The notes under the pieces: model-generated
The model's input: the letters and a program-made list of their open reading frames with translations, nothing else
Databases searched by the model: none
Told to the model about the DNA's origin: nothing
Position numbers and translations under genes: made by a program
Part shown: positions 18,595 to 29,113 of the stretch, piece after piece
Layout of the letters: the number at the start of each line of letters is the position of its first letter
Numbering within the stretch: position 1 is the first letter of the stretch
NCBI RefSeq assembly: GCF_001509795.1
Contig: NZ_LLZN01000001.1
Location: 310,001-374,000 of the forward strand
Direction: 5' to 3'
Source of the DNA: Streptomyces sp. NRRL WC-3605
GTDB taxonomy: Bacteria > Actinomycetota > Actinomycetes > Streptomycetales > Streptomycetaceae
Length of the DNA: 64,000 bases

Positions 18595-19479
18595 ATGGCT
18601 ATCTGGCTCAACAAGGACAGCAAGGTCATCGTCCAGGGCATGACCGGCGCCACGGGCATGAAGCACACCAAGCTCATGCTCGGTGACGGCACCAACGTCG
18701 TGGGCGGCGTGAACCCGCGCAAGGCGGGTCAGACCGTGGACTTCGACGGCACCGAGGTACCCGTCTTCGGGACCGTCAAGGAGGCCATCGAGAAGACCGG
18801 CGCCAACGTCTCCGTCATCTTCGTGCCGGAGAAGTTCACCAAGGACGCGGTCGTCGAGGCCATCGACGCCGAGATCCCGCTGGCCGTCGTCATCACCGAG
18901 GGCATCGCCGTGCACGACTCGGCGTCGTTCTGGGCGTACGCCGGCAAGAAGGGCAACAAGACCCGGATCATCGGCCCGAACTGCCCCGGCATCATCACCC
19001 CGGGCGGCTCGAACGTCGGCATCATCCCCGGCGACATCACGAAGCCGGGCCGCATCGGCCTGGTCTCGAAGTCCGGCACGCTGACGTACCAGATGATGTA
19101 CGAGCTGCGTGACATCGGCTTCTCGACCGCCGTCGGCATCGGTGGCGACCCGATCATCGGCACCACGCACATCGACGCGCTCGCCGCGTTCGAGGCCGAC
19201 CCCGACACCGACCTGATCGTGATGATCGGTGAGATCGGCGGCGACGCCGAGGAGCGCGCCGCGGACTTCATCGCGAAGAACGTGAGCAAGCCGGTCGTCG
19301 GCTACGTCGCGGGCTTCACCGCGCCCGAGGGCAAGACCATGGGCCACGCCGGCGCCATCGTCTCCGGTTCGTCCGGCACCGCCCAGGCGAAGAAGGAGGC
19401 CCTGGAGGCCGCGGGCGTCAAGGTCGGCAAGACGCCGACCGAGACGGCGAAGCTCGCCCGCGAGATCCTGGGCGGCTGA
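18595..19479 (+). CDS. sucD: Succinyl-CoA synthetase alpha subunit
   Basis: Alpha subunit of succinyl-CoA ligase, carrying the CoA-binding Rossmann domain and the phosphohistidine. The protein has 294 residues, the expected size. [10 protein letters not shown] near the N-terminus is the CoA-binding loop, [12 protein letters not shown] is the family signature, and GHAGAIVSG with His251 is the phosphorylated active-site His. The ATG at 18595 is 27 bases after sucC. A strong hairpin terminator follows the gene. Confidence 0.97.
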   Translation: MAIWLNKDSKVIVQGMTGATGMKHTKLMLGDGTNVVGGVNPRKAGQTVDFDGTEVPVFGTVKEAIEKTGANVSVIFVPEKFTKDAVVEAIDAEIPLAVVITEGIAVHDSASFWAYAGKKGNKTRIIGPNCPGIITPGGSNVGIIPGDITKPGRIGLVSKSGTLTYQMMYELRDIGFSTAVGIGGDPIIGTTHIDALAAFEADPDTDLIVMIGEIGGDAEERAADFIAKNVSKPVVGYVAGFTAPEGKTMGHAGAIVSGSSGTAQAKKEALEAAGVKVGKTPTETAKLAREILGG

Positions 19480-19502
19480 GGCAGTCTCCGGCACAGCGCC
19501 GA

Positions 19503-19545
19503 CGTCGGTGGGCCCGTCCCCGGGTTGGGGGCGGGCCCACCGACG
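19503..19545. terminator. Bidirectional terminator between sucD and the XRE/ECF regulator gene
   Basis: CGTCGGTGGGCCCG...CCCC pairs with GGGG...CGGGCCCACCGACG around a short loop, followed by TTT on the plus strand. It lies between two convergent genes. Confidence 0.8.
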
Positions 19546-19559
19546 TTTCAGCACGGCTT

Positions 19560-20690
19560 CTAGAACGGCTGGGGTGCGAGCCGCTCCGGGCCGGCGTGCG
19601 GCTCCGAGCGGAGCTTGTCGCGCAGCTTCTGCTCCTTGTGCGACAACGGCCCCGGCGCCACCGGCGGCGGTACCCCGTGCACGGTCGCCCCGGGCGGCAC
19701 CGGCGGCTCGTACCGGGTGGGGGCGGTCCGCAGCGTCAGCGCGGTCGTGCCGATCAGCACCACGGTGAAGGCGATCGCCGCGCGCGTCCAGAAGCGGGCC
19801 CGGCGTTCGCCGCCCTCGCGGACGGCCGGGGCGGCGGAGGCCCGCAGACGTTCCGCCGAAGCCAGTTCAGCCAGCCGGCGGTGGAGGTCGTCCGGGTCGG
19901 ACAGGGTGGGCATCCGGGTGGCGACGGCGGCCCGGGCGTGCAGGATGCGGTTGGCGGCGGCCGGTGTGGTCGCCTCGGTCTCGGCGGCCGTCTCGGGCAG
20001 GTCGAGCCCGACACCGTCGTACAGCAGCAGGGTGCGGCGCTGCGACGGGGTGAGGCCGAGCAGGACGTCGAGCAGGAGCCGGTCGGCGGTGTCGGCCGGC
20101 GGGGGCTCGGGGTGCCGGTAGCGGGGGCGGAACCGGTGCCAGGGCGACAGGGCGAAGTCGTACGCCGTCGCCCGCACCCAGCCCGCCGGGTCGGGGTCCC
20201 GTGCGACCTCGGGCCAGCGCTGCCAGGCGATCTCGAAGGCCCGCTCGACGGACTCCCGCGCCAGCTCCCGCCGCCCGGTGAGCAGATAGGTCTGCCGTAC
20301 GAGGGCGGGGGCGCAGAAGGCGTAGAGCGCGTCGAAGGCCTGGGCGGGGGTGAGGGGCCGGCCGGTCCGCCCGGCGGGGTCGGCAGCAGCTGCGGCCGCG
20401 TCCCCGTCGAGCCCGTCGCCCTCGGTCTCGGCCTCCGCATGACGTTCCGTCACGTCGACGTCGGCGGAACGTTCCTGATCCCTCCTCCGTTCCTCGAGGG
20501 ACCTCAGCAGATCCAGGTACGCCTCGCCCTCCCGGCCCCGCGGAGCCGCCCGGCCGGTCTCCCAGGCGCGCACCGTCCGGCGGCTGACGCCGACCCGTTC
20601 CGCGACCTGAGCCTGCGTCAAGGACCCGGCCTCGCGCAGGCGTCGGCGCTCCGTGGGCGGGGGAAGCGGGGTTGCCGGGCTCTGCGTCAC
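19560..20690 (-). CDS. XRE helix-turn-helix protein fused to an ECF-sigma-like domain and a membrane segment
   Basis: A 376-residue regulator with an unusual domain order. Residues about 13-65 form an XRE HTH ([23 protein letters not shown]). After an acidic linker, about residues 115-185 resemble sigma region 2 ([28 protein letters not shown]) and about 200-255 resemble sigma region 4 ([20 protein letters not shown]). One membrane helix follows near residue 300 ([17 protein letters not shown]), with a short Pro-rich tail. The GTG at 20690 follows GGAGGGG. It is divergent from the DUF6350 gene. It may be a membrane-tethered regulator; target promoters are unknown. The sigma resemblance is from pattern only. 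Confidence 0.8.
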   Translation of the reverse strand: MTQSPATPLPPPTERRRLREAGSLTQAQVAERVGVSRRTVRAWETGRAAPRGREGEAYLDLLRSLEERRRDQERSADVDVTERHAEAETEGDGLDGDAAAAAADPAGRTGRPLTPAQAFDALYAFCAPALVRQTYLLTGRRELARESVERAFEIAWQRWPEVARDPDPAGWVRATAYDFALSPWHRFRPRYRHPEPPPADTADRLLLDVLLGLTPSQRRTLLLYDGVGLDLPETAAETEATTPAAANRILHARAAVATRMPTLSDPDDLHRRLAELASAERLRASAAPAVREGGERRARFWTRAAIAFTVVLIGTTALTLRTAPTRYEPPVPPGATVHGVPPPVAPGPLSHKEQKLRDKLRSEPHAGPERLAPQPF

Positions 20691-20794
20691 AGTGCACCCC
20701 TCCGTGTGAAAAAGTACATAAACGTATATTGGGCGACACTTCGGAGGTTCGCCTGTTGCGAGGGTTGAGCGCGTGTCGTTGGGAGCATGGCCGC
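20691..20794. promoter_or_regulatory. Divergent promoter region, AT-rich core
   Basis: Between the divergent XRE/ECF-like and DUF6350 genes is an AT-rich island (about 20708-20730, AAAAAGTACATAAACGTATA) in a GC-rich background, the likely promoter core for the minus-strand gene. The 13-mer TGTCGCCCAATAT (minus strand, 20726-20738) recurs upstream of the PAP2 gene at 54040-54052. Confidence 0.45.
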
Positions 20795-22849
20795 GTGATC
20801 GAGATGACCGCTCGCCGAACGCCCCTGTCGTCCCTGCTCACACGGCTGCGCCATCGCACCCCGGGGCTGAGCGCCAGCCTTCTCAACGGGGCCGTCGCCG
20901 CCGCCCTCGGCCTCGGGGCCCTGGTGGTCCTGGTGATGGTGCTGTGGGTCGTCTCGCCGTATCCGGACAGCGGGCCCGGCGGCGCCCTGCGGATCGCCGC
21001 CGTCCTGTGGCTCCTCGGCCACGGCGCCGAACTGGTCCGGGCCGACACCCTCTCGGGCGCCTCCGTACCGGTCGGGGTCACCCCGCTGCTCCTCTTCGTG
21101 CTGCCGGTCTGCCTGGTGCACCGGGCGGCCCGGGACGCGGCGGCGGACGGCGGGGAGGATGCCCCGCCCGTGCACGGGCCCACGGCCTGGGCAGGGGTCG
21201 TGCTCGGATACCTCGGGGTGGCGACGGCGGCGGCGCTGTACGCGGCCGGCGGCGTCCTGAAGCCGTCCTGGCCGTCGGCCGTGCTCTGCGTGCCCCTCGT
21301 CGTGATGGTGGTCGCCGGGGTGGGCGTGTGGACGGCGTGCGAGCGCCGTCCCGAGGCGGCGCACGGGCTGCTCGGCGCGCTGCCCGGCCGCGCGCGGCGG
21401 CTCGCGCAGGAACCGGACACGCCGGCCCGGCTCGCGGCGGCGGCCCGCGCGGCCGGGGCGGGTGCGGCGGCGCTCGTCGGCGGCGGGGCGCTGCTGGTCG
21501 CCGTGTCCCTGGTCTGGCACGGCGTGGACGCCCGCCAGACCTTCGCCGGACTGACCCAGGGCTGGTCGGGCCGGATCGGCGTCCTGCTGCTGTGCGCCTC
21601 GATGGTGCCGAACGCGGCCGTGTGGGCGGCGAGCTACGCCCTCGGCCCCGGTTTCGTGCTCGGCGCCGGGCATGTGGTGGCCCCGCTGGCCTCGGCACCG
21701 CCACCGCCTCTGCCGCCCTTCCCGCTGCTGGACGCCGTGCCGTCGACCGGGATCGTCGGGCCCCTCCAGTGGGCGGTGGCGGCGGTTCCGGTGGTGGCCG
21801 GTGTGGTCCTGGGCCGGGGGGCGGCCCGATGGGGCTCCGGCGCCGACCCCGGCATGCGGGGTGACTCGGCGACCGGGACGGGCGGCACCCGGGGCGGGCG
21901 AGCGCAGTCCGGGCCCTGGACACAGGGCGGGAGGGGCGCACCGTCCGCATCCCGGCAGCCGGTGTCCCCGTCCCGGCAGCCGGCGGCACCGACCTGGTCG
22001 CCGCTGCGGACGGCCGCGGCCGCCCTGCTGGCGTCCGTCATGTGCGCGTGCGTGGTCGCCGTGCTGGCCGGGCTGTCGGGCGGGCCGCTCGGCCGGGGAG
22101 CCCTGGCGGAGTTCGGGCCGGTGTGGTGGCAGGCCGGTGCGGCGACGCTGGTGTGGGTCGCGCTCGTGGGCGTCCCGGTGGCCGTGGTCGTGCGCGGCTG
22201 GCGGTGCCTGGCGCACGCCACCCGGCGGGACGCGGAGTCGCGGGGTACGGCGATCGGTTCGCCCCGCGCGGCGGCTACGTCGACCGGCGCCCGCAAGCAA
22301 GCCCCGGCGGGTGAGCGGAAGGGCCCGTTTACGGCCCTGGTGAAGGACCAGCCGGTACCGCAGCAGAGCGACGGCCTGCCCGGTGCCACCGTCGCGGCAG
22401 CCCGGTACGACGGGGACGACGCCTACGGGTCGGGAGAGGAAGTGCCGTACGGGGCGTACGACCACGACACGACCTTCGAGCCGGACGACTTCGAGCCCGC
22501 CGGCCCCACACCGAGGGGGCCGGACCCGAAGGCCCCCGACACGGACAGGGGCACGGACACGGGCACGGAAAGGGGATCGACCCCCGACGAGGCCACGACG
22601 AACCCCGACGCCCCGAAGAACATCCAGCGGGCGCACCCGGCCCCGGACTCCCCGCCGGCAGACGCGAAGCCGACGGACACGAAGCCGGCAGACGCGAAGC
22701 CGACGGACACGAAGCCATCGGACACGAAGCCGGCAGACGCGAACCCGACCGACGCCGGACCGGCATCAGAAGCCACCAGCGAACCCGACACCGCCGCCAC
22801 CCCCCAGACGCCGTCCGACCGCCCACACCCGGACGACGCCGAGTCCTGA
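20795..22849 (+). CDS. DUF6350 multi-pass membrane protein with repetitive hydrophilic tail
   Basis: A 684-residue integral membrane protein. Hydrophobic segments occupy roughly residues 30-430 (for example [37 protein letters not shown]), consistent with about eight to ten helices. The last 200 residues are hydrophilic, and the C-terminal 60 consist of [15 protein letters not shown] repeats built on a 30-base DNA repeat at about 22668-22745. DUF6350 is a Streptomyces membrane family usually placed next to purN; assignment is from context and pattern. The GTG at 20795 follows GGGAG nine bases upstream. Function unknown. Confidence 0.72.
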   Translation: MIEMTARRTPLSSLLTRLRHRTPGLSASLLNGAVAAALGLGALVVLVMVLWVVSPYPDSGPGGALRIAAVLWLLGHGAELVRADTLSGASVPVGVTPLLLFVLPVCLVHRAARDAAADGGEDAPPVHGPTAWAGVVLGYLGVATAAALYAAGGVLKPSWPSAVLCVPLVVMVVAGVGVWTACERRPEAAHGLLGALPGRARRLAQEPDTPARLAAAARAAGAGAAALVGGGALLVAVSLVWHGVDARQTFAGLTQGWSGRIGVLLLCASMVPNAAVWAASYALGPGFVLGAGHVVAPLASAPPPPLPPFPLLDAVPSTGIVGPLQWAVAAVPVVAGVVLGRGAARWGSGADPGMRGDSATGTGGTRGGRAQSGPWTQGGRGAPSASRQPVSPSRQPAAPTWSPLRTAAAALLASVMCACVVAVLAGLSGGPLGRGALAEFGPVWWQAGAATLVWVALVGVPVAVVVRGWRCLAHATRRDAESRGTAIGSPRAAATSTGARKQAPAGERKGPFTALVKDQPVPQQSDGLPGATVAAARYDGDDAYGSGEEVPYGAYDHDTTFEPDDFEPAGPTPRGPDPKAPDTDRGTDTGTERGSTPDEATTNPDAPKNIQRAHPAPDSPPADAKPTDTKPADAKPTDTKPSDTKPADANPTDAGPASEATSEPDTAATPQTPSDRPHPDDAES

Positions 22850-22906
22850 CGGGCCGGGACGGGCCGGGCCGGTACGCGGCGTAATCGCGGACCGCCCCGC
22901 GACGGG

Positions 22907-23704
22907 TCACTCGGTGCTGCCGAGCACCCCTCGCAGCTCCTCCGGGAGCAATTGCTTGCAGGACTGCTCGGCCTCGCTGGTGAGCGCGTCGCTGCGGCAG
23001 GTGTAGTAGTCGCTGTAGACCACCTGCGCGGTGAACCCGGCGGCGACCACCGCGAGCGCGAGGGACGCCGTGACCAGGCCGCTCACCGCGGCCGTCGTCT
23101 GGGGACGGCCGCCGGTCCGGGCGGGGGCCGGGTTGTCGGGGTCGGGAGTGCGGGGCTTGGCGCGCAGGCTGCTGATCCCCCAGTACAGGGAGAGCGCGCC
23201 CAGGAGCAGGGCCACGTAGGGCCAGCTGAACAGGGCGAAGAAGAAGGCCCACATACCGGAGAGCAGCGCGTAGCGGGCGCGGCGCTGCGCCGGGTCCGTC
23301 GGGTCCCAGCGCATGTTCGAGCCCTGGGAGCCGCCCTGGCCGGGGCCCTCGGGCCCGCCGCCGCGAGGGCGCTCGCCGAAGCCGCCCCCGGAGGCGCGGC
23401 CGGGCTGGCGGTCGCTCCACTGGCTGCCCCACGGGGGCTCGCCGCCGTCGCCCCGACCCTGCGCGTCGTCGTCGCCCGAGGGGTGACGGGGCTGCCAGGG
23501 CTGGTCCGGGGTGCCCTCGGGGGGCGGCGCGAAGGGATTGTCGTCCTGCTTCCGGCCGTCGCCCCGCTCGTCGCCGCCCTGGCCGCCGGAGGGCGCGTCG
23601 GGCGGTGAGGAGGGGCGCTCCCGCAGCAGCACGCCGCTGTGCGCCCCTCCCTGCACCGGATGCGGGGGGAGGAGCGTGTGGAGTCGCAGGCTGCGGTCCG
23701 GCAT
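22907..23704 (-). CDS. Hypothetical membrane protein with Pro/Gly-rich N-terminus
   Basis: A 265-residue protein. The first 125 residues are Gly, Pro, Asp and Gln rich and look disordered; two or three membrane helices follow ([30 protein letters not shown] split into two short segments; [18 protein letters not shown]), then a C-terminal extracytoplasmic segment with two Cys ([16 protein letters not shown]) that may form a disulfide. The ATG at 23704 follows AGGGAAGA. It is divergent from purN. No known domain; DUF4190-like topology is possible. Confidence 0.65.
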   Translation of the reverse strand: MPDRSLRLHTLLPPHPVQGGAHSGVLLRERPSSPPDAPSGGQGGDERGDGRKQDDNPFAPPPEGTPDQPWQPRHPSGDDDAQGRGDGGEPPWGSQWSDRQPGRASGGGFGERPRGGGPEGPGQGGSQGSNMRWDPTDPAQRRARYALLSGMWAFFFALFSWPYVALLLGALSLYWGISSLRAKPRTPDPDNPAPARTGGRPQTTAAVSGLVTASLALAVVAAGFTAQVVYSDYYTCRSDALTSEAEQSCKQLLPEELRGVLGSTE

Positions 23705-23934
23705 CAAATCGAGCGTCTTCCCTGTGGTCGGCTGGACGAGGCGGTGGTCCGGGGCGGTACGGGCTGTGCTGTGCGGGTTGTGCGGTGCGGGCGGTCCGGA
23801 TGATCCGGGCTGTCTGAGCTGTCACTTCGTGAACGCACCGGACACCGTGCGCGTTCCCGGGCCGCCCCAGCAGAGACGCTACCTCCCGGCCGGGCCCCCG
23901 TCCCATGGGGGCCGCACCCGGGGTGCCGGTATCG

Positions 23935-23962
23935 TTGCTGCCGGTCGGCTGCTTCGTAGACT
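23935..23962 (+). promoter_or_regulatory. Putative purN-purH promoter
   Basis: TTGCTG (23935-23940) and TAGACT (23957-23962) are spaced by 16 bases, giving a start about 90 bases before purN. The rest of the 356-base gap 23705-24060 shows no gene and no recognisable riboswitch. Confidence 0.4.
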
Positions 23963-24060
23963 TCCCCGTATCCCGGGGCGCGACGCATTCGTATGAACGC
24001 ACAAGCGGTGCTCGTCGTGCCGCCGGCCGCGAAGAACGCACCCCCGAGAAAGGGCTCATC

Positions 24061-24690
24061 GTGGCCGCCAAGCCCGTGGCCAAGCGCCTCGTCGTGCTGG
24101 TCTCCGGATCCGGCACCAACCTCCAGGCGCTGCTCGACGAGATCGCCGCCGTCGGATCCGAGGCGTACGGCGCCGAGATCGTGGCCGTGGGCGCCGACCG
24201 CGAGGGCATCGAGGGGCTCGCCCGGGCCGAGCGCGCCGGGCTGCCGACCTTCGTCCGCAAGGTGAAGGACCACGCCACCCGTGAGGAGTGGGACGCCGCG
24301 CTCGCCGAGGCCGTCGCCGCGTACGAGCCCGACCTCGTGGTCTCCGCCGGTTTCATGAAGATCGTGGGCAAGGAGTTCCTGGCGCGCTTCGGCGGCCGGT
24401 TCATCAACACCCACCCCGCCCTGCTGCCCAGTTTTCCCGGCGCCCACGGCGTCCGCGACGCCCTCGCGTACGGAGCCAGGGTCACCGGCTGCACCGTCCA
24501 CTTCGTCGACGACGGCGTCGACACCGGACCGATCATCGCCCAGGGCGTGGTCGAGATCCGGGACGAGGACGACGAGAGCGCTCTTCACGAGCGCATCAAG
24601 GAAGTCGAGCGAAGGCTGCTCGTCGAGGTCGTGGGGCGGATCGCCCGCAACGGCTATCGCATTGAGGGACGAAAGGTAGTTATCCAGTGA
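24061..24690 (+). CDS. purN: Phosphoribosylglycinamide formyltransferase
   Basis: Transfers a formyl group from 10-formyl-tetrahydrofolate to GAR in de novo purine synthesis. The 209-residue protein has the N-terminal phosphate loop VSGSGTNLQ, the catalytic [16 protein letters not shown] (Asn, His) and [13 protein letters not shown] with the catalytic Asp. GTG 24061 follows GAAAGGG and gives the normal family length; an upstream in-frame ATG would add 52 unconserved residues. Its stop overlaps the purH start (GTGA), so the two are translationally coupled. Confidence 0.96.
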   Translation: MAAKPVAKRLVVLVSGSGTNLQALLDEIAAVGSEAYGAEIVAVGADREGIEGLARAERAGLPTFVRKVKDHATREEWDAALAEAVAAYEPDLVVSAGFMKIVGKEFLARFGGRFINTHPALLPSFPGAHGVRDALAYGARVTGCTVHFVDDGVDTGPIIAQGVVEIRDEDDESALHERIKEVERRLLVEVVGRIARNGYRIEGRKVVIQ

Positions 24691-26252
24691 CCGCCGAGAG
24701 CAACAAGCGGGCCATTCGACGGGCGCTCGTCAGCGTCTACGACAAGACCGGTCTGGAAGACCTCGCGCGCGGCCTGCACGAGGCGGGTGTCGAGCTCGTC
24801 TCCACCGGTTCCACGGCCGCGAAGATCGCCGCGGCCGGGGTCCCCGTGACCAAGGTCGAGGAGCTCACCGGCTTCCCCGAGTGCCTGGACGGCCGGGTGA
24901 AGACGCTGCACCCGCGCGTGCACGCCGGCATCCTCGCCGACCTGCGTCTGGACAGCCATCGCGAGCAGCTGGCCGAGCTGGGCGTCGAGCCGTTCGACCT
25001 GGTCGTCGTCAACCTCTACCCGTTCCGCGAGACCGTGGCCTCCGGGGCGTCGCCCGACGAGTGCGTCGAGCAGATCGACATCGGCGGGCCGTCGATGGTG
25101 CGCGCGGCCGCCAAGAACCACCCGTCGGTCGCCGTCGTCACCAGCCCCGACCGGTACGCCGACGTCCTCGGCGCCGTCCGCGGCGGAGGCTTCGACCTGG
25201 CCACCCGCAAGCGGCTGGCGGCCGAGGCGTTCCAGCACACGGCGGCCTACGACGTGGCCGTGGCGAGCTGGTTCGCGTCCTCGTACGCCCCTGTCGACGA
25301 CTCGCGGTTCCCCGACTTCCTCGGCGCCACCTGGGAGCGTGAGAACACCCTCCGCTACGGCGAGAACCCGCACCAGCCGGCCGCGCTGTACGTCGACGGC
25401 ACCGGCAGCGGCCTGGCCAAGGCCGAGCAGCTGCACGGCAAGGAGATGTCGTACAACAACTACACCGACACGGACGCCGCGCGCCGTGCCGCGTACGACC
25501 ACGCCGAGCCCTGCGTCGCGATCATCAAGCACGCCAACCCGTGTGGCATCGCGATCGGCGCGGACGTCGCCGAGGCGCACCGCAAGGCCCACGCCTGCGA
25601 CCCGCTGTCGGCGTTCGGCGGTGTGATCGCCGTGAACCGGCCGGTCAGCAAGGAGATGGCCGAGCAGGTCGCCGAGATCTTCACCGAGGTCATCGTCGCG
25701 CCCGGCTACGAGGACGGCGCCCTCGAGGCCCTCGCGAAGAAGAAGAACATCCGCGTGCTGCGCTGCCCCGAGCGCCCCGGCAACCCGGTCGAGGTCAAGC
25801 CCATCGACGGCGGTGCCCTCCTCCAGGTCACCGACCGCCTGCAGGCCGAGGGCGACGACCCGGCGCACTGGACCCTGGCGACCGGCGAGGCGCTCTCCGC
25901 CGAGGAGCTGGCCGAGCTCGCGTTCGCGTGGAAGGCGTGCCGGGCCGTGAAGTCCAACGCCATCCTGCTGGCCAAGGACGGGGCCTCGGTCGGCGTCGGC
26001 ATGGGTCAGGTCAACCGCGTCGACTCCGCGAAGCTGGCGGTGGAGCGGGCCGGTGCCGAGCGCGCGCAGGGCTCGTACGCCGCGTCCGACGCCTTCTTCC
26101 CCTTCCCGGACGGCCTGGAGATCCTGGTCGAGGCCGGCGTGAAGGCCGTGGTCCAGCCCGGCGGTTCGGTCCGTGACGAGCTGGTCGTCGAGGCCGCGAA
26201 GAAGGCGGGCGTGACGATGTACTTCACCGGCACGCGCCACTTCTTCCACTGA
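24687..26252 (+). CDS. purH: Bifunctional AICAR transformylase / IMP cyclohydrolase
   Basis: Catalyses the last two steps of IMP synthesis: AICAR + 10-formyl-THF gives FAICAR, then ring closure. The 521 residues comprise an N-terminal IMP cyclohydrolase (MGS-like) domain ([44 protein letters not shown]) and a C-terminal transformylase with RYGENPHQ and IKHANPCG carrying the catalytic Lys-His pair. GTG 24687 overlaps the purN stop. Its substrate AICAR is the precursor of ZTP, the ligand of the riboswitch found before glyA in this window. Confidence 0.97.
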   Translation: MTAESNKRAIRRALVSVYDKTGLEDLARGLHEAGVELVSTGSTAAKIAAAGVPVTKVEELTGFPECLDGRVKTLHPRVHAGILADLRLDSHREQLAELGVEPFDLVVVNLYPFRETVASGASPDECVEQIDIGGPSMVRAAAKNHPSVAVVTSPDRYADVLGAVRGGGFDLATRKRLAAEAFQHTAAYDVAVASWFASSYAPVDDSRFPDFLGATWERENTLRYGENPHQPAALYVDGTGSGLAKAEQLHGKEMSYNNYTDTDAARRAAYDHAEPCVAIIKHANPCGIAIGADVAEAHRKAHACDPLSAFGGVIAVNRPVSKEMAEQVAEIFTEVIVAPGYEDGALEALAKKKNIRVLRCPERPGNPVEVKPIDGGALLQVTDRLQAEGDDPAHWTLATGEALSAEELAELAFAWKACRAVKSNAILLAKDGASVGVGMGQVNRVDSAKLAVERAGAERAQGSYAASDAFFPFPDGLEILVEAGVKAVVQPGGSVRDELVVEAAKKAGVTMYFTGTRHFFH

Positions 26253-26257
26253 CGGGT

Positions 26258-26297
26258 CCGTCCGCCCGGCCACCGATACGGTCGGCCGGGCGGACGG
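26258..26297. terminator. Terminator between convergent purH and ALF-repeat gene
   Basis: CCGTCCGCCCGGCC (26258-26271) pairs perfectly with GGCCGGGCGGACGG (26284-26297) around a 12-base loop, directly after the purH stop. Confidence 0.8.
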
Positions 26298-26301
26298 AGT
26301 C

Positions 26302-27048
26302 CTACTTGTCCACCTCGTACTGCCCGGTCGCCAGGAAGTACCGCAGCTCCTCCGGCGTGCCGTCGATGACGTCCTCGGCCGCCGCACGCAGGGCGGCGCT
26401 GATCGTCGGATCGGCGAGGATGCGGGCCACGGCGACGCGGTCGTCCTCGGCCTGGGCGAGCCGGTAGCCGGTCTCGAGCCAGGTGCGGAGCTTTTCGGGC
26501 GTGGGTGCGTCGAGGAGTGCGTTGATCTCCTGCGTGACCCGCCTTCCGGCGTAGGGCTTGCCGAGGATGGTGACGACGGCGACCTTGTCGTCCTCGAACT
26601 GCGCGAGCCGGTAGCCGGTCTCGAGCCAGGTGCGGAGCTTTTCGGGCGTGGGTGCGTCGAGGAGTGCGTAGATCTCCTGCTTGACGCGCTTTCCGGCGTA
26701 GGGCTTGCCGAGGATGGTGACGACGGCGACCTTGTCGTCCTCGTACTGCGCGAGCCGGTAGCCGGTCTTGAGGAACTCGCGCATGTCCTCCACGGTGCCG
26801 CCGAGGGCCTCGTTCGCCTCCCGTTCCACGCCCCTTCCGGAGTCCGGGTCGGCCAGGACTGCGGCGATGGCGGCGCGCAGCTCCTCCTCCGACATCTCGT
26901 CCACCGGCGTGCCGGGGTCGTCGGTGGCGGCCGCCGCCGTGACGGCGGACGACGGCGCCGCGTCGGCGGCGAAGGCCGGTGCGGACGCGAGGAGCGCCGG
27001 GGCGAGAGCGCTTGCTGCGAGGGCCAGGGCGATGCGCTTCGTTCTCAC
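26302..27048 (-). CDS. Secreted ALF-repeat protein
   Basis: A 248-residue exported protein with a clear signal peptide (RTKRIALALAASALAPALL, cleavage probably after AFA-ADA). The mature part consists of about four imperfect 49-residue repeats, each with a GTPEELRYFLATGQY or TPEKLRTWLETGYRLAQ core followed by EDDKVAVVTILGKPYAG, characteristic of ALF repeats found in Streptomyces secreted and toxin-associated proteins. Two units are nearly identical at the DNA level (147-bp period), indicating recent duplication. The GTG at 27048 follows GGAAGG. Function unknown. Confidence 0.8.
   Translation of the reverse strand: MRTKRIALALAASALAPALLASAPAFAADAAPSSAVTAAAATDDPGTPVDEMSEEELRAAIAAVLADPDSGRGVEREANEALGGTVEDMREFLKTGYRLAQYEDDKVAVVTILGKPYAGKRVKQEIYALLDAPTPEKLRTWLETGYRLAQFEDDKVAVVTILGKPYAGRRVTQEINALLDAPTPEKLRTWLETGYRLAQAEDDRVAVARILADPTISAALRAAAEDVIDGTPEELRYFLATGQYEVDK
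26456..26795. repeat. 147-bp intragenic tandem repeat
   Basis: The sequence GCGAGCCGGTAGCCGGTCT recurs at 26456, 26603 and 26750, an exact 147-base (49-codon) period. The 26456-26602 and 26603-26749 units differ at only a few positions; the third begins to diverge after about 20 bases. Confidence 0.85.
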
Positions 27049-27282
27049 AGGTGAACCTTCCGTACGGGACTTCAGGGACCGCGGCTCGACGGTGAAGCGC
27101 GGCACACCGGACGCGGGAGGACACATTCCTCCCCCAACCCCCGTGCGCCACAAGCCGCATGACCATCCTGCCGGACGCCACTGACAAGATCACCTCGACA
27201 ACCGGGCAATGTCCGACGGCCGTTCACTGCCGACCCGCACCACCAAGCCACGCAGGACCGGGTCTTCGAGCGCATACGACAG

Positions 27283-27319
27283 CGAGGCCGTGTCCCCGTC
27301 GTGAAGGGACACGGCCTCG
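27283..27319 (-). terminator. Terminator of the 27374-27991 membrane protein gene
   Basis: CGAGGCCGTGTCCC and GGGACACGGCCTCG form a perfect 14-bp stem with a 9-base loop, about 55 bases downstream of the minus-strand gene. Confidence 0.75.
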
Positions 27320-27373
27320 GCTGTGGTGGAGCGATCCGGGTCGGCCGGCGGTCTTCCGCGGCGGCCGGGCGGA

Positions 27374-27991
27374 TCAGTAACGCGGACGGTTGAACCAGGC
27401 GCCCGCCTGGCTGTTGACCATCGACGTCAGGATGATGCCGGCGATGGCGAGCGAGATCAGACCACCGAAGGTGGCGGAGCCGTTGCCACCGCTCGCGATG
27501 TTGACGATGCCGCCGAGGATCATCAGCGACGCGTACACGATCGTCGTGACGCGGATGCCGCTGCCGCCGTTCTTGAACTTCACGCCCAGGAAGATGGACA
27601 GCGCGCCGAGCGCCAGCAGGATGCCCGCCAGGAGGAAGCCCAGACCGGCGAGCGAGTCGGTGGAGTCACCGGAGCCGACGCCGTTGGACAGGTCCTGGGC
27701 CGCGCCGACCGCGACACCGGCGATGAGGCCGAACAGGAGCTGGAAGCCGGAGAGGATGAAGAGCAGCACACGGGCCGTCTTCATCAGGCCGGGCATCTCC
27801 ATGGGCATCGCGGGTCCGCCCGGGTAGCCCGGGTAGGCCGGCTGGCCCTGCGGGTAGCCGTAGGCGGGCGGCTGCTGGGGAGCGCCCTGCGGGTAGCCGT
27901 AGCCGGGCTGTCCCTGCGGGGGCTGCGGCGGGTAACCGGGCTGTCCCTGGGGCGGCGGGCCGTAAGGGTTGTTCGGGTCGCCGAAACTCAT
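27374..27991 (-). CDS. Hypothetical membrane protein with Pro/Gly/Tyr/Gln-rich N-terminus
   Basis: A 205-residue protein. Residues 1-68 are PQGQPGYP-type repeats rich in Pro, Gly, Gln and Tyr; four hydrophobic helices follow (LLFILSGFQLLFGLIAG, LGFLLAGILLALGALSIFLG, TTIVYASLMILGGIVNIAS, LISLAIAGIILTSMV). This cytoplasmic low-complexity tail plus membrane domain is common in Streptomyces proteins of unknown function. The ATG at 27991 follows GGAGGAAAG. It is monocistronic and divergent from folD. Confidence 0.75.
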   Translation of the reverse strand: MSFGDPNNPYGPPPQGQPGYPPQPPQGQPGYGYPQGAPQQPPAYGYPQGQPAYPGYPGGPAMPMEMPGLMKTARVLLFILSGFQLLFGLIAGVAVGAAQDLSNGVGSGDSTDSLAGLGFLLAGILLALGALSIFLGVKFKNGGSGIRVTTIVYASLMILGGIVNIASGGNGSATFGGLISLAIAGIILTSMVNSQAGAWFNRPRY

Positions 27992-28258
27992 GGCGGTCTT
28001 TCCTCCGTTGTCCGAGTGCGGGGACGCGCGGCACGGTGCGGAGGAGATGTGACTGATGCGGTTCGTCCCCCCGGTACTGCCCGCGGCACTGCTGTCACAT
28101 CGTTCTTTAGTCGGCTCTTACTTGTCCAGCCGCATTCCCTATGTGTTGTGCAAGTGCAACATCACTGATCATGGACGCATACGCCCGGAGATGCGCCGGA
28201 GGGCCCCGCCCGGGACCCGGATTGGAAGAGAGAGGGCGTCATCAAGGAGGATGGGGGC

Positions 28259-29113
28259 ATGACCGCCCAGATTCTCGATGGCAAGGCCACCGCAGCCGCG
28301 ATCAAGTCCGACCTGACCGCCCGCGTGGCGGCGCTGAAGGAGAAGGGCGTCACGCCCGGCCTCGGCACGATCCTGGTCGGGGACGACCCCGGCAGCCAGA
28401 AGTACGTCGCCGGCAAGCACCGCGACTGCGCGCAGGTCGGCATCGCCTCCATCCAGCGTGAACTGCCCGCCACCGCCACGCAGGAGGAGATCGAGGCGGT
28501 CGTCCGCGAACTCAACGAGGACCCGGCCTGCACCGGTTACATCGTGCAGCTCCCGCTGCCCAAGGGCATCGACGAGAACCGCATCCTGGAGCTGATGGAC
28601 CCGGACAAGGACGCCGACGGCCTGCACCCGATGAACCTGGGCCGTCTCGTCCTGAACGAGCCCGCCCCGCTGCCCTGCACCCCCAACGGCGTCCTCACCC
28701 TGCTGCGCCGCTACGGCGTGGAGATCAAGGGCGCCGAGGTCGTGGTCGTCGGCCGCGGTGTCACCATCGGCCGCCCGATGCCGCTGCTGCTGACCCGCCG
28801 CAGCGAGAACGCCACCGTGACCCAGTGCCACACGGGGACGCGCGACCTGTCGTCCCACCTGAAGCGCGCGGACATCATCGTCGCCGCCGCGGGCTCCGCC
28901 CATCTGATCCGCCCCGAGGACGTCAAGCCCGGCGCGGCCGTGCTCGACGTCGGCGTCTCGCGCAGCGCCGAGGGCAAGATCGTGGGTGACGTCCACCCCG
29001 GTGTCGCCGAGGTGGCCGGCTGGATCTCCCCGAACCCCGGTGGCGTGGGCCCGATGACCCGGGCGCAGCTGCTGGTCAACGTGGTCGAGGCGGCGGAGCG
29101 CAGTGTCGGCTGA
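28259..29113 (+). CDS. folD: Bifunctional methylene-THF dehydrogenase / methenyl-THF cyclohydrolase
   Basis: Interconverts 5,10-methylene-, methenyl- and 10-formyl-tetrahydrofolate using NADP, supplying formyl groups for PurN and PurH. The 284 residues have the usual length. [17 protein letters not shown] includes the catalytic Tyr and Lys region, [11 protein letters not shown] is the active-site loop, [11 protein letters not shown] and [16 protein letters not shown] are the NAD(P)-binding signatures. ATG 28259 follows AAGGAGG. Its end overlaps the DUF3017 start by 11 bases, so the two are co-translated. Confidence 0.96.
   Translation: MTAQILDGKATAAAIKSDLTARVAALKEKGVTPGLGTILVGDDPGSQKYVAGKHRDCAQVGIASIQRELPATATQEEIEAVVRELNEDPACTGYIVQLPLPKGIDENRILELMDPDKDADGLHPMNLGRLVLNEPAPLPCTPNGVLTLLRRYGVEIKGAEVVVVGRGVTIGRPMPLLLTRRSENATVTQCHTGTRDLSSHLKRADIIVAAAGSAHLIRPEDVKPGAAVLDVGVSRSAEGKIVGDVHPGVAEVAGWISPNPGGVGPMTRAQLLVNVVEAAERSVG

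Noticed and set aside
17317..19554. A 745-codon open frame on the minus strand over sucCD.
   Set aside because: Antisense shadow caused by high GC3 of sucC and sucD; composition is Leu/Val/Gly/Asp-rich without domain, and both sense genes are certain.
23705..24060. Possible riboswitch before purN.
   Set aside because: G/C/T-rich but no conserved riboswitch blocks recognised.
27992..28258. Possible ZTP or other riboswitch before folD.
   Set aside because: No pfl consensus blocks; only a small hairpin-like TGTTG...CAACA at about 28143-28160.
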